Shown: in pieces, positions 22,865 to 34,191 of the stretch
Layout of the letters: each line of letters begins with the position of its first letter
How positions within the stretch are numbered: position 1 is the first letter of the stretch
Assembly (NCBI GenBank): GCA_004194705.1
Contig: SADC01000854.1
Coordinates: forward strand, 186,001-250,000
Source of the DNA: Ditylenchus dipsaci
Taxonomy: Eukaryota; Nematoda; Chromadorea; Rhabditida; Anguinidae
Length of the DNA: 64,000 bases
Direction: 5' to 3'
Made by a program: the position numbers and the translations under genes
The notes under the pieces: generated by a model
Told to the model about the DNA's origin: nothing
Database searches by the model: none
Seen by the model: the letters and a program-made list of their open reading frames with translations, nothing else

Positions 22865-23810
22865 GAGGGGAGGGAACTTTATATGCGCATCGTCGAGGTC
22901 CAAATCACCCTAGGTGCACACCCTATATATTTTACTCTACATTTTATTAAATTCACTGACTTCTAGGTCCCAAAACCATCGAGCAATTGATTGCAACCAT
23001 TTCAGCATTGCTTAACTGTCAGCAAATGCCCTAATTTAGGGATTTCATACGTACATGACATCCTGTGTAGGGTGGCTAAGAATTGGACATCAGTGAATGT
23101 TTTCAAAATCTTAGCTCTAAAGAAATATTACCTTTTAGGCCTGGTACCCAATGAGTGCGGATTTTTTCATACTCCCTCACTCGTAAACGGCCGTAACTTT
23201 TTATTTAAATTTTTAAAAATTATTCTGTTGCTGCCATCTCGTAGCTTAGATTCAGAGCTACCAGATGAGATATTGATAAAGTAGATGTCGGTTTAAAAAG
23301 TTTGTTAAAAATGAGTGAATCCGCACTCTGGAGCCGCACTCGGATCGAGTGCGGATCCAGAGTGCGGATCCACTCATTTTTATCCAAAATTTTTGAATCA
23401 CATGTAGCTAATAAATAGCTTATCTGGTAGCCCTGGATCTTAGCTACAAGATGGCACCGACAGAATAATTTTTGAAAATTTAAATAAAAAGTTATGGCCG
23501 TTTCGAGTGAGGAGGTATGAAAAATCCGCACTCATTGGGTACCAGGCCTTACTCTGTTTATAATCCCGTAATCCCATAATCTGGCTACATTTCGGTTTAT
23601 GAACGTGTGGCTTGTAGAAAAAAATCAGATAGTATCAATCAAAGCGGTCAGAGAAAAACCCCGAAAACCATTGATTTTCGAAACTCTAGCCTATTTTAGA
23701 CTTTAAATAAGCTTCTTAAAAGAGATGAAAAATATGGTGTGCACCCGGTAGTATTCGAACCTGTGTCCTGGAAGATGCGTATATATAGTTCCCCTCCCTT
23801 TAAAGGGGTA
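22865..23810. repeat. Nested foldbacks with GGGAGGGAACTATATATGCGCATC-type ends
   Basis: The outer arms are GGGGAGGGAACTTTATATGC and the inverse GTATATATAGTTCCCCTCCC, with GGTGCACACC / GGTGTGCACC inside. An inner, better preserved palindrome spans 23137-23549: GGCCTGGTACCCAATGAGTG and its complement CACTCATTGGGTACCAGGCC. A third, tiny hairpin (ATCCGCACTC / GAGTGCGGAT) forms the centre near 23345. No gene. Confidence 0.65.
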
Positions 23811-23824
23811 TACCTACGCTAATA

Positions 23825-24010
23825 AGAGGTGGTGCCCGGGAATTCAAAAATTTCCCTAATCATTGGACTTCTGTACGGGTTTTTAACATGGTTTTTAACA
23901 AAACCACACATAAAATTAAATTCTAGGCCTGGTTTTGTTAGAAACCAAGTTGAAAAATTCGTACAGAAATTCAATGATTCGGAAAAAAATTTGAATTCCG
24001 GCACCACCTC
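23825..24010. repeat. Foldback MITE, CTGTACGGATTTTT family, variant ends
   Basis: GGTGGTGCCCGGGAATTC on the left and GAATTCCGGCACCACC on the right flank the family core (CTTCTGTACGGGTTTTTAAC and its inverse TTCGTACAGAAATTCAATGA). The whole unit is nearly a perfect palindrome around 23915. Confidence 0.75.
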
Positions 24011-24029
24011 TTATTAGCGTGGGCATGCC

Positions 24030-24300
24030 CCTTTAAAGGGCCATTGCCACCTGTTTTGAATTGTCCCCGCCAATTCAAATTTTTTTGCATAATCATTAAA
24101 CTTCTGTACGAATTTTTCAGCTTGGTTTCTAACAAACCAGGGCTAGAATTTAATTTTAGGTATAGTTTTATTAGAAACCAAGTTGGAAATCAGTACAGAA
24201 ATTGAATGATTGGGAAAAAAAATTGAATTGGCGGGGGACAACCGTTGTCAGAGACTGCAATGGCCTTTAAAGGACCATAGCCGTCGCCGACAACGAGAAT
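24030..24300. repeat. Foldback MITE, CTGTACGGATTTTT family
   Basis: The outer arms CCTTTAAAGGGCCATTGCC and GGCCTTTAAAGGACCATAGC enclose the TGTCCCCGCCAATTC / GAATTGGCGGGGGACA arms and the CTTCTGTACGAATTTTTCAG core. It lies directly beside another copy and about 350 bases upstream of the CstF-64 start codon. Confidence 0.75.
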
Positions 24301-24636
24301 TTCAAATGTTTGAATTTGCGCGGGACAGTTCTCTTTCGTCTCGTGCTGTACTCTTTTGACTTGCTTCGAGTGTCTCAAAAGAGTACAATGAAAGACGAAT
24401 TAATTTTCTTACCTGAAAAGCGTTTTACTCCGAATCACCGTTAAATTATTTTTGAACAAAAAGCTGTTTAGAAAAGTTGATTACTATGAAAAGGAGAAAA
24501 TTAAATTTTGTTTGGATTTAACCAAACGTGGGATCATTGAAATATCAGGTCTGATTTCACCTTGGTCTCGATCCTGTTTGCTGTTTCTAGTTTATAGTCA
24601 GGAATCCCATATACCCTTAGATATATGATTATTCAT

Positions 24637-24640
24637 TTAG
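24637..24640 (+). promoter_or_regulatory. Possible trans-splice acceptor upstream of CstF-64
   Basis: TTATTCATTTAG ends about 10 bases before the ATG. In nematodes such a site just before the start often accepts a spliced leader. An ordinary short 5' UTR is equally possible. Confidence 0.25.
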
Positions 24641-24650
24641 AAGAAATAGC

Positions 24651-26060
24651 ATGCAAGCAAATAATAAGCAACCTATGTCCGCAGTTGATCGATCTGCTCG
24701 TTCTGTTTTTGGTGAGTTTTCCCATATGTATGTTTTTTATTTAATTTTTTTATTTCAGTTGGCAATATCTCCTATGAAATCAGTGAAGAACAATTGAGAA
24801 GTGTTTTCTCTCAGGTATATTTTAAAACTGCTATATTAGCCTAAAATAATAAATTGGTGTTTTAGGCCGGTCAAGTGGTTCATTTTCGTCTCGTTCATGA
24901 TCGCGAGACTGGTCGTCCCAAAGGTTTTGGATTTTGCGAGTTCGCTGATGTGCAAACGGCTGAAGCAGCCCAGCGTAATTTGAATGGCTTTGAATTGAAC
25001 GGTTTGCTTTAATTTTTCGTTTTTTGTTTTGAAGTCATTAAAAACTTTTTTTTTGTCTAGGGCGGCCTCTTCGAGTGGATTCAGCGACTGGAGGAGAAAG
25101 AAGTGCTGATGAGGTAAACTTAGTGCCCCATCGGGCTATATTGTCTCTTTTTCATAGGTGCAACAGTTTCAACTTGCGCTCGCTAGTCAAGCAGAAGAAA
25201 CGAATCCTTACGGACCGGAGCCAGAATTGGGAAAAGCTCCAGAGGCAATTGCTCGTACTGTTGCATCTATGCCTCCAGAAAGGCAAATTTTAAAACATTA
25301 TTTTTGTATCACAACATAACTTTTTTCAGAATGTTTGAACTAATGAAGCAGATGAAAGAGACTGTCAACAACAATCCTCAAATGGCTCGACATTTGTTGA
25401 TGGAGAATCCACAGCTTGCTTATGCTTTGCTGCAGGTGCTTTGTTAATTTGTTTTTTTTATCTTTCACTTACTTGAAGTAATTTAGGCGCAGGTTGTGAT
25501 GAGGTAGTTACATATTTTCTCAATAATGTTTTTTGATTAACTCCGTCTAATTTTTAGAGTCGTTGATCCGAAAGTTGCCTATTCGATGCTTCATCGAGAG
25601 AAGCCAATGCCAATTGCTCCGTTTCATCAGCAGGCTATGCAGCAGCAGAACGCTCCTCCTTCTGGACTGACTCCACATAGTACGAAAGGCATATAGATCT
25701 GTTTATTCGTTCTTGTCTTTTCCAGCTCAACCTGCAGTGAACTATAATATACCTCCTCCTCAAATGTCGATGAAAATGCCTCCACCTGGTCAGCTACCTC
25801 CAGTAACAAGCGGTTACAATGTTCCGCCACCGCATGTGAGCCATCCGCCGCCAAACATTCCAGGTATGCAGCAGCCTTCAGTGTCTGCTCCGGTGCCAGC
25901 TGCAACAAGAGAAACTACGTCAATGGAAGAGCAACAGCAAGCAGAGATGCTCGTCAAGGTGCTTCAATTGACCGATGAACAAATTAGGTTGCTTCCTCCA
26001 GAAGATAGAGCGAAAGTTATTGAATTGAGAAACCAGCTGCGTCAGCAAGTTCCATCCTAA
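24651..26060 (+). CDS. cpf-2: Cleavage stimulation factor 64-kDa subunit, short form (CSTF2 / CPF-2 type)
   Basis: Nuclear pre-mRNA 3'-end processing factor; its RRM binds the GU-rich element downstream of the poly(A) site. Nine exons, all in frame: 24651-24711, 24759-24814, 24866-25001, 25061-25113, 25158-25282, 25330-25435, 25487-25503, 25558-25679, 25726-26060; 336 residues. The RRM spans residues about 20-98, with VFVGNISY (RNP2) and KGFGFCEF (RNP1). The hinge has [20 protein letters not shown] and [19 protein letters not shown], the region that binds CstF-77/symplekin. A Pro/Met-rich segment follows, and the C-terminal helical domain contains [20 protein letters not shown]. The vertebrate MEARA repeats are absent, as in short invertebrate forms. 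Exon 7 is only 17 bases, and the intron after 25282 starts with GC. It is the one conserved gene here with no frame break. Confidence 0.95.
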
Positions 26061-26107
26061 GGTTATGTCATTCGTTATGAATGATTGCTGTTTGCTAAAT
26101 TTGAACA

Positions 26108-26113
26108 AATAAA
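26108..26113 (+). promoter_or_regulatory. Polyadenylation signal AATAAA for CstF-64
   Basis: AATAAA 48 bases after the stop codon. Confidence 0.6.
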
Positions 26114-26384
26114 CGTTTCAATGGGTGGTTAACGGTCGTGTTCTTGGTTAGAATTCGATCGAATTGAGTGGTGTTCACTCAACTGCACTACTTATGTGTG
26201 TAATATCTCAAATGCAGCGCATGATCAGAGCTATCTAGTGCCTACAGACCTGTATGACGTAAAATTTTCAAATTTTCTTCTTACCAGAGAACCTTACTTA
26301 TTTGCTACTAGCGCGCAATTATTTATTGTCTTGAGCGGAATTTGAAATTTTACAGTGACCTTTGAATTTTAAAATAGTTTTACG

Positions 26385-27215
26385 GGTACGTGACAATTCA
26401 CCGTACGACATTTCACTCCCGTTGAGAGAGTTGAAGAAAATCACCCCCTAGGACATTTAACCCCCAGGACATTTCACTCCCTGGGACATTTCATTCCCGA
26501 ATACATCTTATCTAACGGATAATAGCAGCAGCCTTAATTTTAAGGATCATTTTAAATAGCTGACAATGATAATGCACGTACCTTATTTTCGCTATTTGTC
26601 CCCACTCTCTAATAATCCCCTACCCTAGGGACCTTTTATCTCTAAACATAAACATTTTGCAGATCGGTTTTTCGCGTTTTCTTAATTAGTATGAGCTCTC
26701 CTGATTCCGCCTTTTCAGATTTTGGTTGAGTGCCCGAAAATCTCATAATCGACTTCAAATTTCCCGATTTTTTAGGGGTGAAAAATAATCCCCCATGGGG
26801 GTTTGATAGAGAAAATACGGTGAATTGTAAAGAAGCAAATTTTTTCACCATTTTTTCATGCTCAGCAATGCACAACAAAACATATTTGACTCCGCCCTAA
26901 CGAACGCTGGCTCACGTTGCGCCTAATCCTAAAACACAGAAGTGTGCTATCGTCGTGTAAAAAGCCACTATTAAAACTGAATCGACCGTAGAACAGAATA
27001 CCGAACCTCCCCTCTTCCTCCTTATAGATTCTTTGTTATAAAACTACAGTAAGAAGTATCCATAGTAAGAAGTACCCACATCAGTCACGGGTTCCGGAAA
27101 AGTGCGTAAGACATTTTTTAGTCCCGACTAACATACGCTGGCCTACTCTGCATAAGCCTAAATGTCCTAGGATGTGAAACGTCCCCGGGGTGAATTTCTT
27201 CCATGTTTTAGTAAC
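26385..27215. repeat. Decayed word-end element, word GGACATTTCACTCCC, with nested MITE
   Basis: The left array (26393-26505) starts GGGTACGTGACAATTCACCG and repeats GGACATTTCACTCCC with variants. The right side has only a weak inverse (ATGTCCTAGGATGTGAAACG, 27169-27190). No duplication found. The start GGTACGTGACA is also the start of the 50483 element. A TCTCTAATAATCCCC MITE (26600-26822, right end GATAGAGAAAATACGGTGA) is nested inside. Confidence 0.45.
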
Positions 27216-27219
27216 CAGC

Positions 27220-27790
27220 CATATATCAATCTCTGCACAAGTTTATGGTCATCTTTGACTAAAATTGAGAACTTCCGAAAACTGGCCTTTAGAGGGAAAA
27301 TTGAAAATTTTATGTAAAATTATTTACTGCGTCTGAAATTATTTACCCATTTACTGCGAGATGTTGCGATTTTAGCTTTAAGAATTACGCTTCATATACA
27401 GCATACTAAATATAACAGGGTATATTCAGAAGCGGACACATTTTTACAAATTGAGGGCAATTTTTCACTAAAAGCAGACACTTTTTCCCCAAAATCAGGC
27501 AGTTTTACGTATCGAACGATTACAAGAAAGGATTTGGAATTTTCACTATAAAGTTAGGAAAGGTTCGTATTGAATATTGAATACTACATACCCGCTCCGA
27601 GTCATAGATTTGGACAGCCATATTATGATTCTAAAAACCCAGGTTTAAACTGGAGTAGTGAGTTAAAAGGGCTTTTTGTTAGAGGTGGTGTCGATTTTCA
27701 ATGACCGGTGTAACTTCTTTCGAAATTTTAAAATTTCCTAGTTTTTTTCTGTTAAAATTTATAGGTGAAAACTTTTCTACACTTACTTCG
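27220..27790. other. Gene-free stretch next to the minus-strand exons
   Basis: AT-rich; it presumably contains intron and further exons of the gene at 27793-28157, but I could not place them. A repeat-like run of GCAGACACTTTTTCC sequences lies around 27430-27500. Confidence 0.35.
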
Positions 27791-27792
27791 GC

Positions 27793-28157
27793 ACTTTCCA
27801 AAATAAAAGTTTGGTCAATGTTGCGCTCTTTAACGAAATTATCTGCAGAAGACGACATAGCCATAGACATACATTCGGTTGTGCGACGAGCAAGAGCTGA
27901 TTTTTGCGGTTCAGAAGCACCGGTACCGAATCTGCATGAATTAGCACCTGGATTAGAAATTTTTTTAATGTAATTTCATTCATAATGAAATAACCTGAAC
28001 TTAAAGCTTGAAACTCGACAATGGAACGTGCATCTTGATAGCTTAGCCAATCAGCTAAGGGAACCGTGCTCGTAGTACGGTTGGATGAAATTTTTGACGA
28101 ATTTCCTGATGAAGGAGCAGGCCGAAGAGAGTCAAAAAAGAGTGTATGGTCTGACAT
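27793..28157 (-). CDS. Unidentified protein, 5' two exons
   Basis: The start at 28157 gives MSDHTLFFDSLRPAPSSG, then SNRTTSTVPLADWLSYQDAR and VEFQALSS. An intron with GT...TTTCTAATCCAG (about 27997-27953) splices in phase 1 to ANSCRFGTGASEPQKSALAR, TTECMSMAMSSSADN and VKERNIDQTFILESAE. A GTAAGT donor follows at about 27792. Splice sites, phase and amino-acid texture all support a real gene. I do not recognise the family, and no downstream exon was found. Confidence 0.5.
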
Positions 28158-28609
28158 GTAGCAGAAATTAAGTAATAATATTTTGGCCGATTAATAGCGA
28201 TAGATAAGAGCGCTAAAATAAAAGTTAAGCGAAAATCAATCCGAATTAACAATAGGCAATCCTGCTGAAGAGAGGGTGGGTCAAAATGTTTGGCAGGTTA
28301 TAACCTCCTTTACTTCTTGCTCTCAACCTCTCAACCAGCAACCTCAAATAGAACGAAAGAGAAAGACAAAAAGGATCTCGATGGTGAGAGAGGGACTGTC
28401 CACTCAAACTGCATCTCCACTCCCTTCTTTCTCCAGCCGGCTAGTAAAGGACAATAATATAAGGAAATCATTGGTAGGGGAAGTAAAATTATGTCTATGG
28501 ACATTAGGACCACCACGGTGATACTATTTAAGTGCACTTTGATGATTGACAGAAAATCGAACTAACGAACCGGTAAAGATATAGGTATAAAAATATGTCA
28601 CGAGACCGC

Positions 28610-28860
28610 CCGCCTTAAAGGGCCTTTGCCACCTGTTTTAAATTGTCCCCCGCCAATTCAATTTTTTGCCTAATCATTAAACTTCTGTACGGATTTTTTT
28701 ACTTGATTTCTAACAAAACAAGACCTAGGATTTAATTTTAGGCATAGTTGTGTTAGGAACCAAGTTAGAAAATTCGTACGTAAATCTAACGATATAGAAA
28801 AAAATTTGAATTGGTGGGGACACCCGTGGTCGGAACGGCAATGGCCCTTTAAAGGGCCAT
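28610..28860. repeat. Foldback MITE, CTGTACGGATTTTT family
   Basis: The arms CCTTAAAGGGCCTTTGCC and GCAATGGCCCTTTAAAGG, then TTGTCCCCCGCCAATTC and GAATTGGTGGGGACA, then ACTTCTGTACGGATTTTTTT and its diverged inverse. The right-hand CCTTTAAAGGGCCATGG is shared with the next copy, so the two are in tandem. Confidence 0.75.
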
Positions 28861-29085
28861 GGCCATGCGTTCTGGATTGTCCCCCGCCAATTCAAAATTT
28901 TTTCCTAATCATACAACTTCGGTAGGGATTTCCAGCTTGGTTTCTGACAAAACGAGGCATAGAATTTGTTTTTAGGTATAATTGTGTTAAAAACAATGTG
29001 AAAGAATCCGTAGCGAAGTTCAATGATTAGGAAAATTTTTAGAATTGGCAGGGGACAACCGTTGTCGTAGACGGCAATGGCCCTT
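28845..29085. repeat. Foldback MITE, CTGTACGGATTTTT family
   Basis: It starts with the shared CCCTTTAAAGGGCCATGG, continues GATTGTCCCCCGCCAATTC and TCCAGCTTGGTTTCTGAC, and ends GGCAGGGGACAACCGTTGTC, GACGGCAATGGCCCTTGAAG. Confidence 0.75.
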
Positions 29086-29239
29086 GAAGTATGTTTAGAT
29101 AAATACCTGAAAACCTATAATACCTAAAATACCTTAAAATACATCTTGCAGTGTGTAGTCAAATACCTTCCGCATCTTTCATTTAATTTTTAGGGAGAGG
29201 GATTATTAGAGACCATGCTCCACTTTCAACGACTCAAGT

Positions 29240-29245
29240 TTTATT
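29240..29245 (-). promoter_or_regulatory. Polyadenylation signal for seryl-tRNA synthetase
   Basis: TTTATT on the plus strand (AATAAA on minus), 48 bases past the stop codon. Confidence 0.5.
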
Positions 29246-29292
29246 TAGCGAATAGAACACATCCAACAATTTATCTTCAATTTACGCAACAA

Positions 29293-31857
<2,565 letters not shown>

Positions 31858-31894
31858 TTCTCTGAAAAAATTATACGATGGAACTGTAAAGTAG

Positions 31895-32380
31895 GGTATA
31901 CAGACTATTCGTTACAAAAACTGACTCGTTACACCGATTCGTTACATTGACGATTCGTTACACCGATTCGTTACAGAAAAAATTTTTTTTTGACCAAAAA
32001 TCGACTTTTTGCCTTGGAGGACCAAGGTAAACCACCTTATATTATGAGCAATCAAAGGGTCAGCCCTTGGCCCGGACGATGTACCCCGAAGGGTCAGCCT
32101 TGGCCCGGACAATGTACCCCGAAGGGTCAGCCCTTATCCCGACCATGTACCCCCAAAGGGCTTCCTATTGAATTAGGGTGCCTGCCGAAGGCAGGCAGGT
32201 AAAAGAATACCTTTTTAATGAATAAAAACTGTATCCAGGTGGTTTACCTTGTTCCCCCAAGTCAAAAAGTCGATTTTTGGTCAAAAAAATATTTTTTTCT
32301 GTAACGAATCGGTGTAACGAATCGTCAGTGTAACGAATCGGTGTAACGAATCAGTTTTTGTAACGAATCGGTTGGCAGTC
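31895..32380. mobile_element. 486-base non-autonomous relative of MULE-2, word TGTAACGAATCGG
   Basis: It starts GGTATACAGACTATTCGTTA and ends GTAACGAATCGGTTGGCAGT plus C. The target duplication TAAAGTAG is perfect (31887-31894 and 32381-32388). Each end has about five word copies of the pattern TGTAACGAATCGG. The terminus is that of MULE-2 (34192-36993), but the word has AATCG where MULE-2 has AGTCG. The centre holds AAAAATCGACTTTTTGCC arms and a GGGTCAGCCCTTGGCCCGG tandem (32055-32150). It lies just upstream of the seryl-tRNA synthetase start. Confidence 0.85.
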
Positions 32381-32463
32381 TAAAGTAGGGTCGACAATTA
32401 GTGATTTCTTACACGGGAAATGCACGACAACCCCGTCACGTATCAAAGAACGTTATATGGTGA

Positions 32464-33885
32464 AAACTGAACTCGTATAGATTCCAACTCGTATTACCCA
32501 ACTCGTATAGGTCCAACTCGTATATCCCAACTCGTATAGGTATCAATTCGTACATGTAACAACTAGTTCATTAGCATCATTTAAACATTTTCGGGGCACT
32601 GATCACTAAGAAAACTTATTACGCTTAGTTTGTTCTATGTGTATGAGTTTAATTTTTAGATGGCTACGATTAGTTTCACTTACTCGCAGCGCATAGGCTA
32701 TAAAAAGTTGGCAGTCACCGAAGCAGAAAATCCGAAGATGTGTTATACGTGGTATTGCGTCTATAATGGCCTAAAATGGTTCGCTATGCTTGCACAGGAT
32801 GTCGCTCGCTGCTTGATCGTTGGAAGAAAGAGAAATAGCTATCTACTATCGTGATCAGAAAGAAGTGCGTGATATTGTGAGAATGCTTGGAGCCTTGCAG
32901 TTGGTGCATCCCGAAGTGTGGAGCTACTCACTAAATATTCTTCGTCTGCGAATCCAAGAGAAGTTCAATTTGCTGAAGGAATTGCCTAGAAAACTGAATG
33001 AGCTAATTGACTACTACAGGTTCTTAAAATCTTAATAGCAACAAATAAGTTAGTTTTTAAGGGATACATGGCTCGTGCTTGGCAATTTCTTGTGACATGA
33101 TGGGCTACAACGAGGATCCGACTGGCAACCAAGAGAGTCGTGAAGAGCAAGATGAGTGTAGCACCTCAGAAGAAGAAAGAAGCGCGGTAGATTCTATATT
33201 AAGTATGTCTCATTAATTATTTTTCCGGCTCATTCTCGTTTTTGTTAAATTTGTTTGCTTGCAATAAAAAAATAGAGGTATTTGTTTTGGCTGTCGTATG
33301 TGGGCTAGGCAATCACACATTCTCTTATGGAGCTGTTGGAGTCAAACTTTGATATAATGTAACGCCTACGAACCGGAAGAAAATACACTTTGTCGAGGGT
33401 CACACTGTATCAAGGGTCATTGAACCCCTAGAAACCGCATAAAACCTGGGTAATTCTATCGAGGTTAATTGCAGTCGCAACATACAATCAGTAAATTATC
33501 ATTTTTCTCTAATAATCCCCATCTCATATTTCTGAATAGCATTTCGGAGTTAAGGCTATTTTCAATTGGCGAGTTCGCAATTTTTTTATGGGCTGAAAAA
33601 TCATCACCGTGTGAGATCGATAGAGAAAATACGGTAGTTCCGCTAACAAAGTTTTAGCTGACCAAATAAAACGTTTGCGTCTAGGTGGACTTGAACTCTT
33701 CTTTGAGTCGGGATCTGTAGAAATTGATACCTATACGAGTTGGGCTATACGAGTTGGGCTATACGAGTTGGGACCTATACGAGTTGGGCTATACGAGTTG
33801 GAATCTATACGAGTTGGGTTATACGAGTTGGACCTATACGAGTTGGGCTATACGAGTTGGGATCTATACGAGTTGGGCTTCATCC
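32464..33885 (+). mobile_element. Word-end element carrying FLYWCH/MULE remnant, word TATACGAGTTGGG
   Basis: The left array (32470-32560) has CCAACTCGTATAGG words. The right array (33729-33880) has about ten inverted copies of CTATACGAGTTGGG. Flanks CCGTCACGTATCAAAG and CCGTTACATACCAAAAG are similar to each other, so the exact ends and duplication are unclear. The enclosed plus-strand gene remnant (32660 to about 33210) begins MATISFTYSQRIGYKKLAVT and carries YTWYCVYNGLKW and DVARCLIVG. It then jumps to DIVRMLGALQLVHPEVWSY, a segment shared with MULE-2, and ends with an acidic tail. The catalytic middle is deleted. A MITE ending GAGAAAATACGGTA (33506-33640) is nested inside. Confidence 0.7.
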
Positions 33886-33988
33886 CGTTACATACCAAAA
33901 GATAGCTCGCTTTGAGCTGGTTACGAAACAGTTCGCAAAATCTGCTCCGCGCTAAAATGCGCTGAGACATTGGTTTTTGAAAATTAAT

Positions 33989-34183
33989 AATTTTCGGCGC
34001 TACTGGAATATACTCTTCCCAAATAGCGTTACTGGAATATATCCCACCCAACAATTTAGGCAAGGCTTAGGCCCGCAGACTAAGGTTTAGGCTCAGAGCC
34101 TATCCATTACTAACAAAAGTTTTGTACAACTTTTTTTTCTTGAAAATGGTGGTTTTAGGTACCCTCAAAAATGATTGGGGAGG
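33989..34183. repeat. Left part of a GGCGCTACT-end element, interrupted by MULE-2
   Basis: TTTTCGGCGCTACTGGAATATACTC at 33990 is the family terminus; a partial internal repeat GCGTTACTGGAATATATCCC follows. The stretch up to GGGGAGGGTACATTC (34191) looks like its other end, which continues as CCAGTA after MULE-2 (37001-37006). Confidence 0.45.
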
Positions 34184-34191
34184 GTACATTC

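Noticed and set aside
33675..33955. YELGYTSWDLYELG repeats resembling a structural protein
   Set aside because: Encoded by the TATACGAGTTGGG terminal array, not by a gene.
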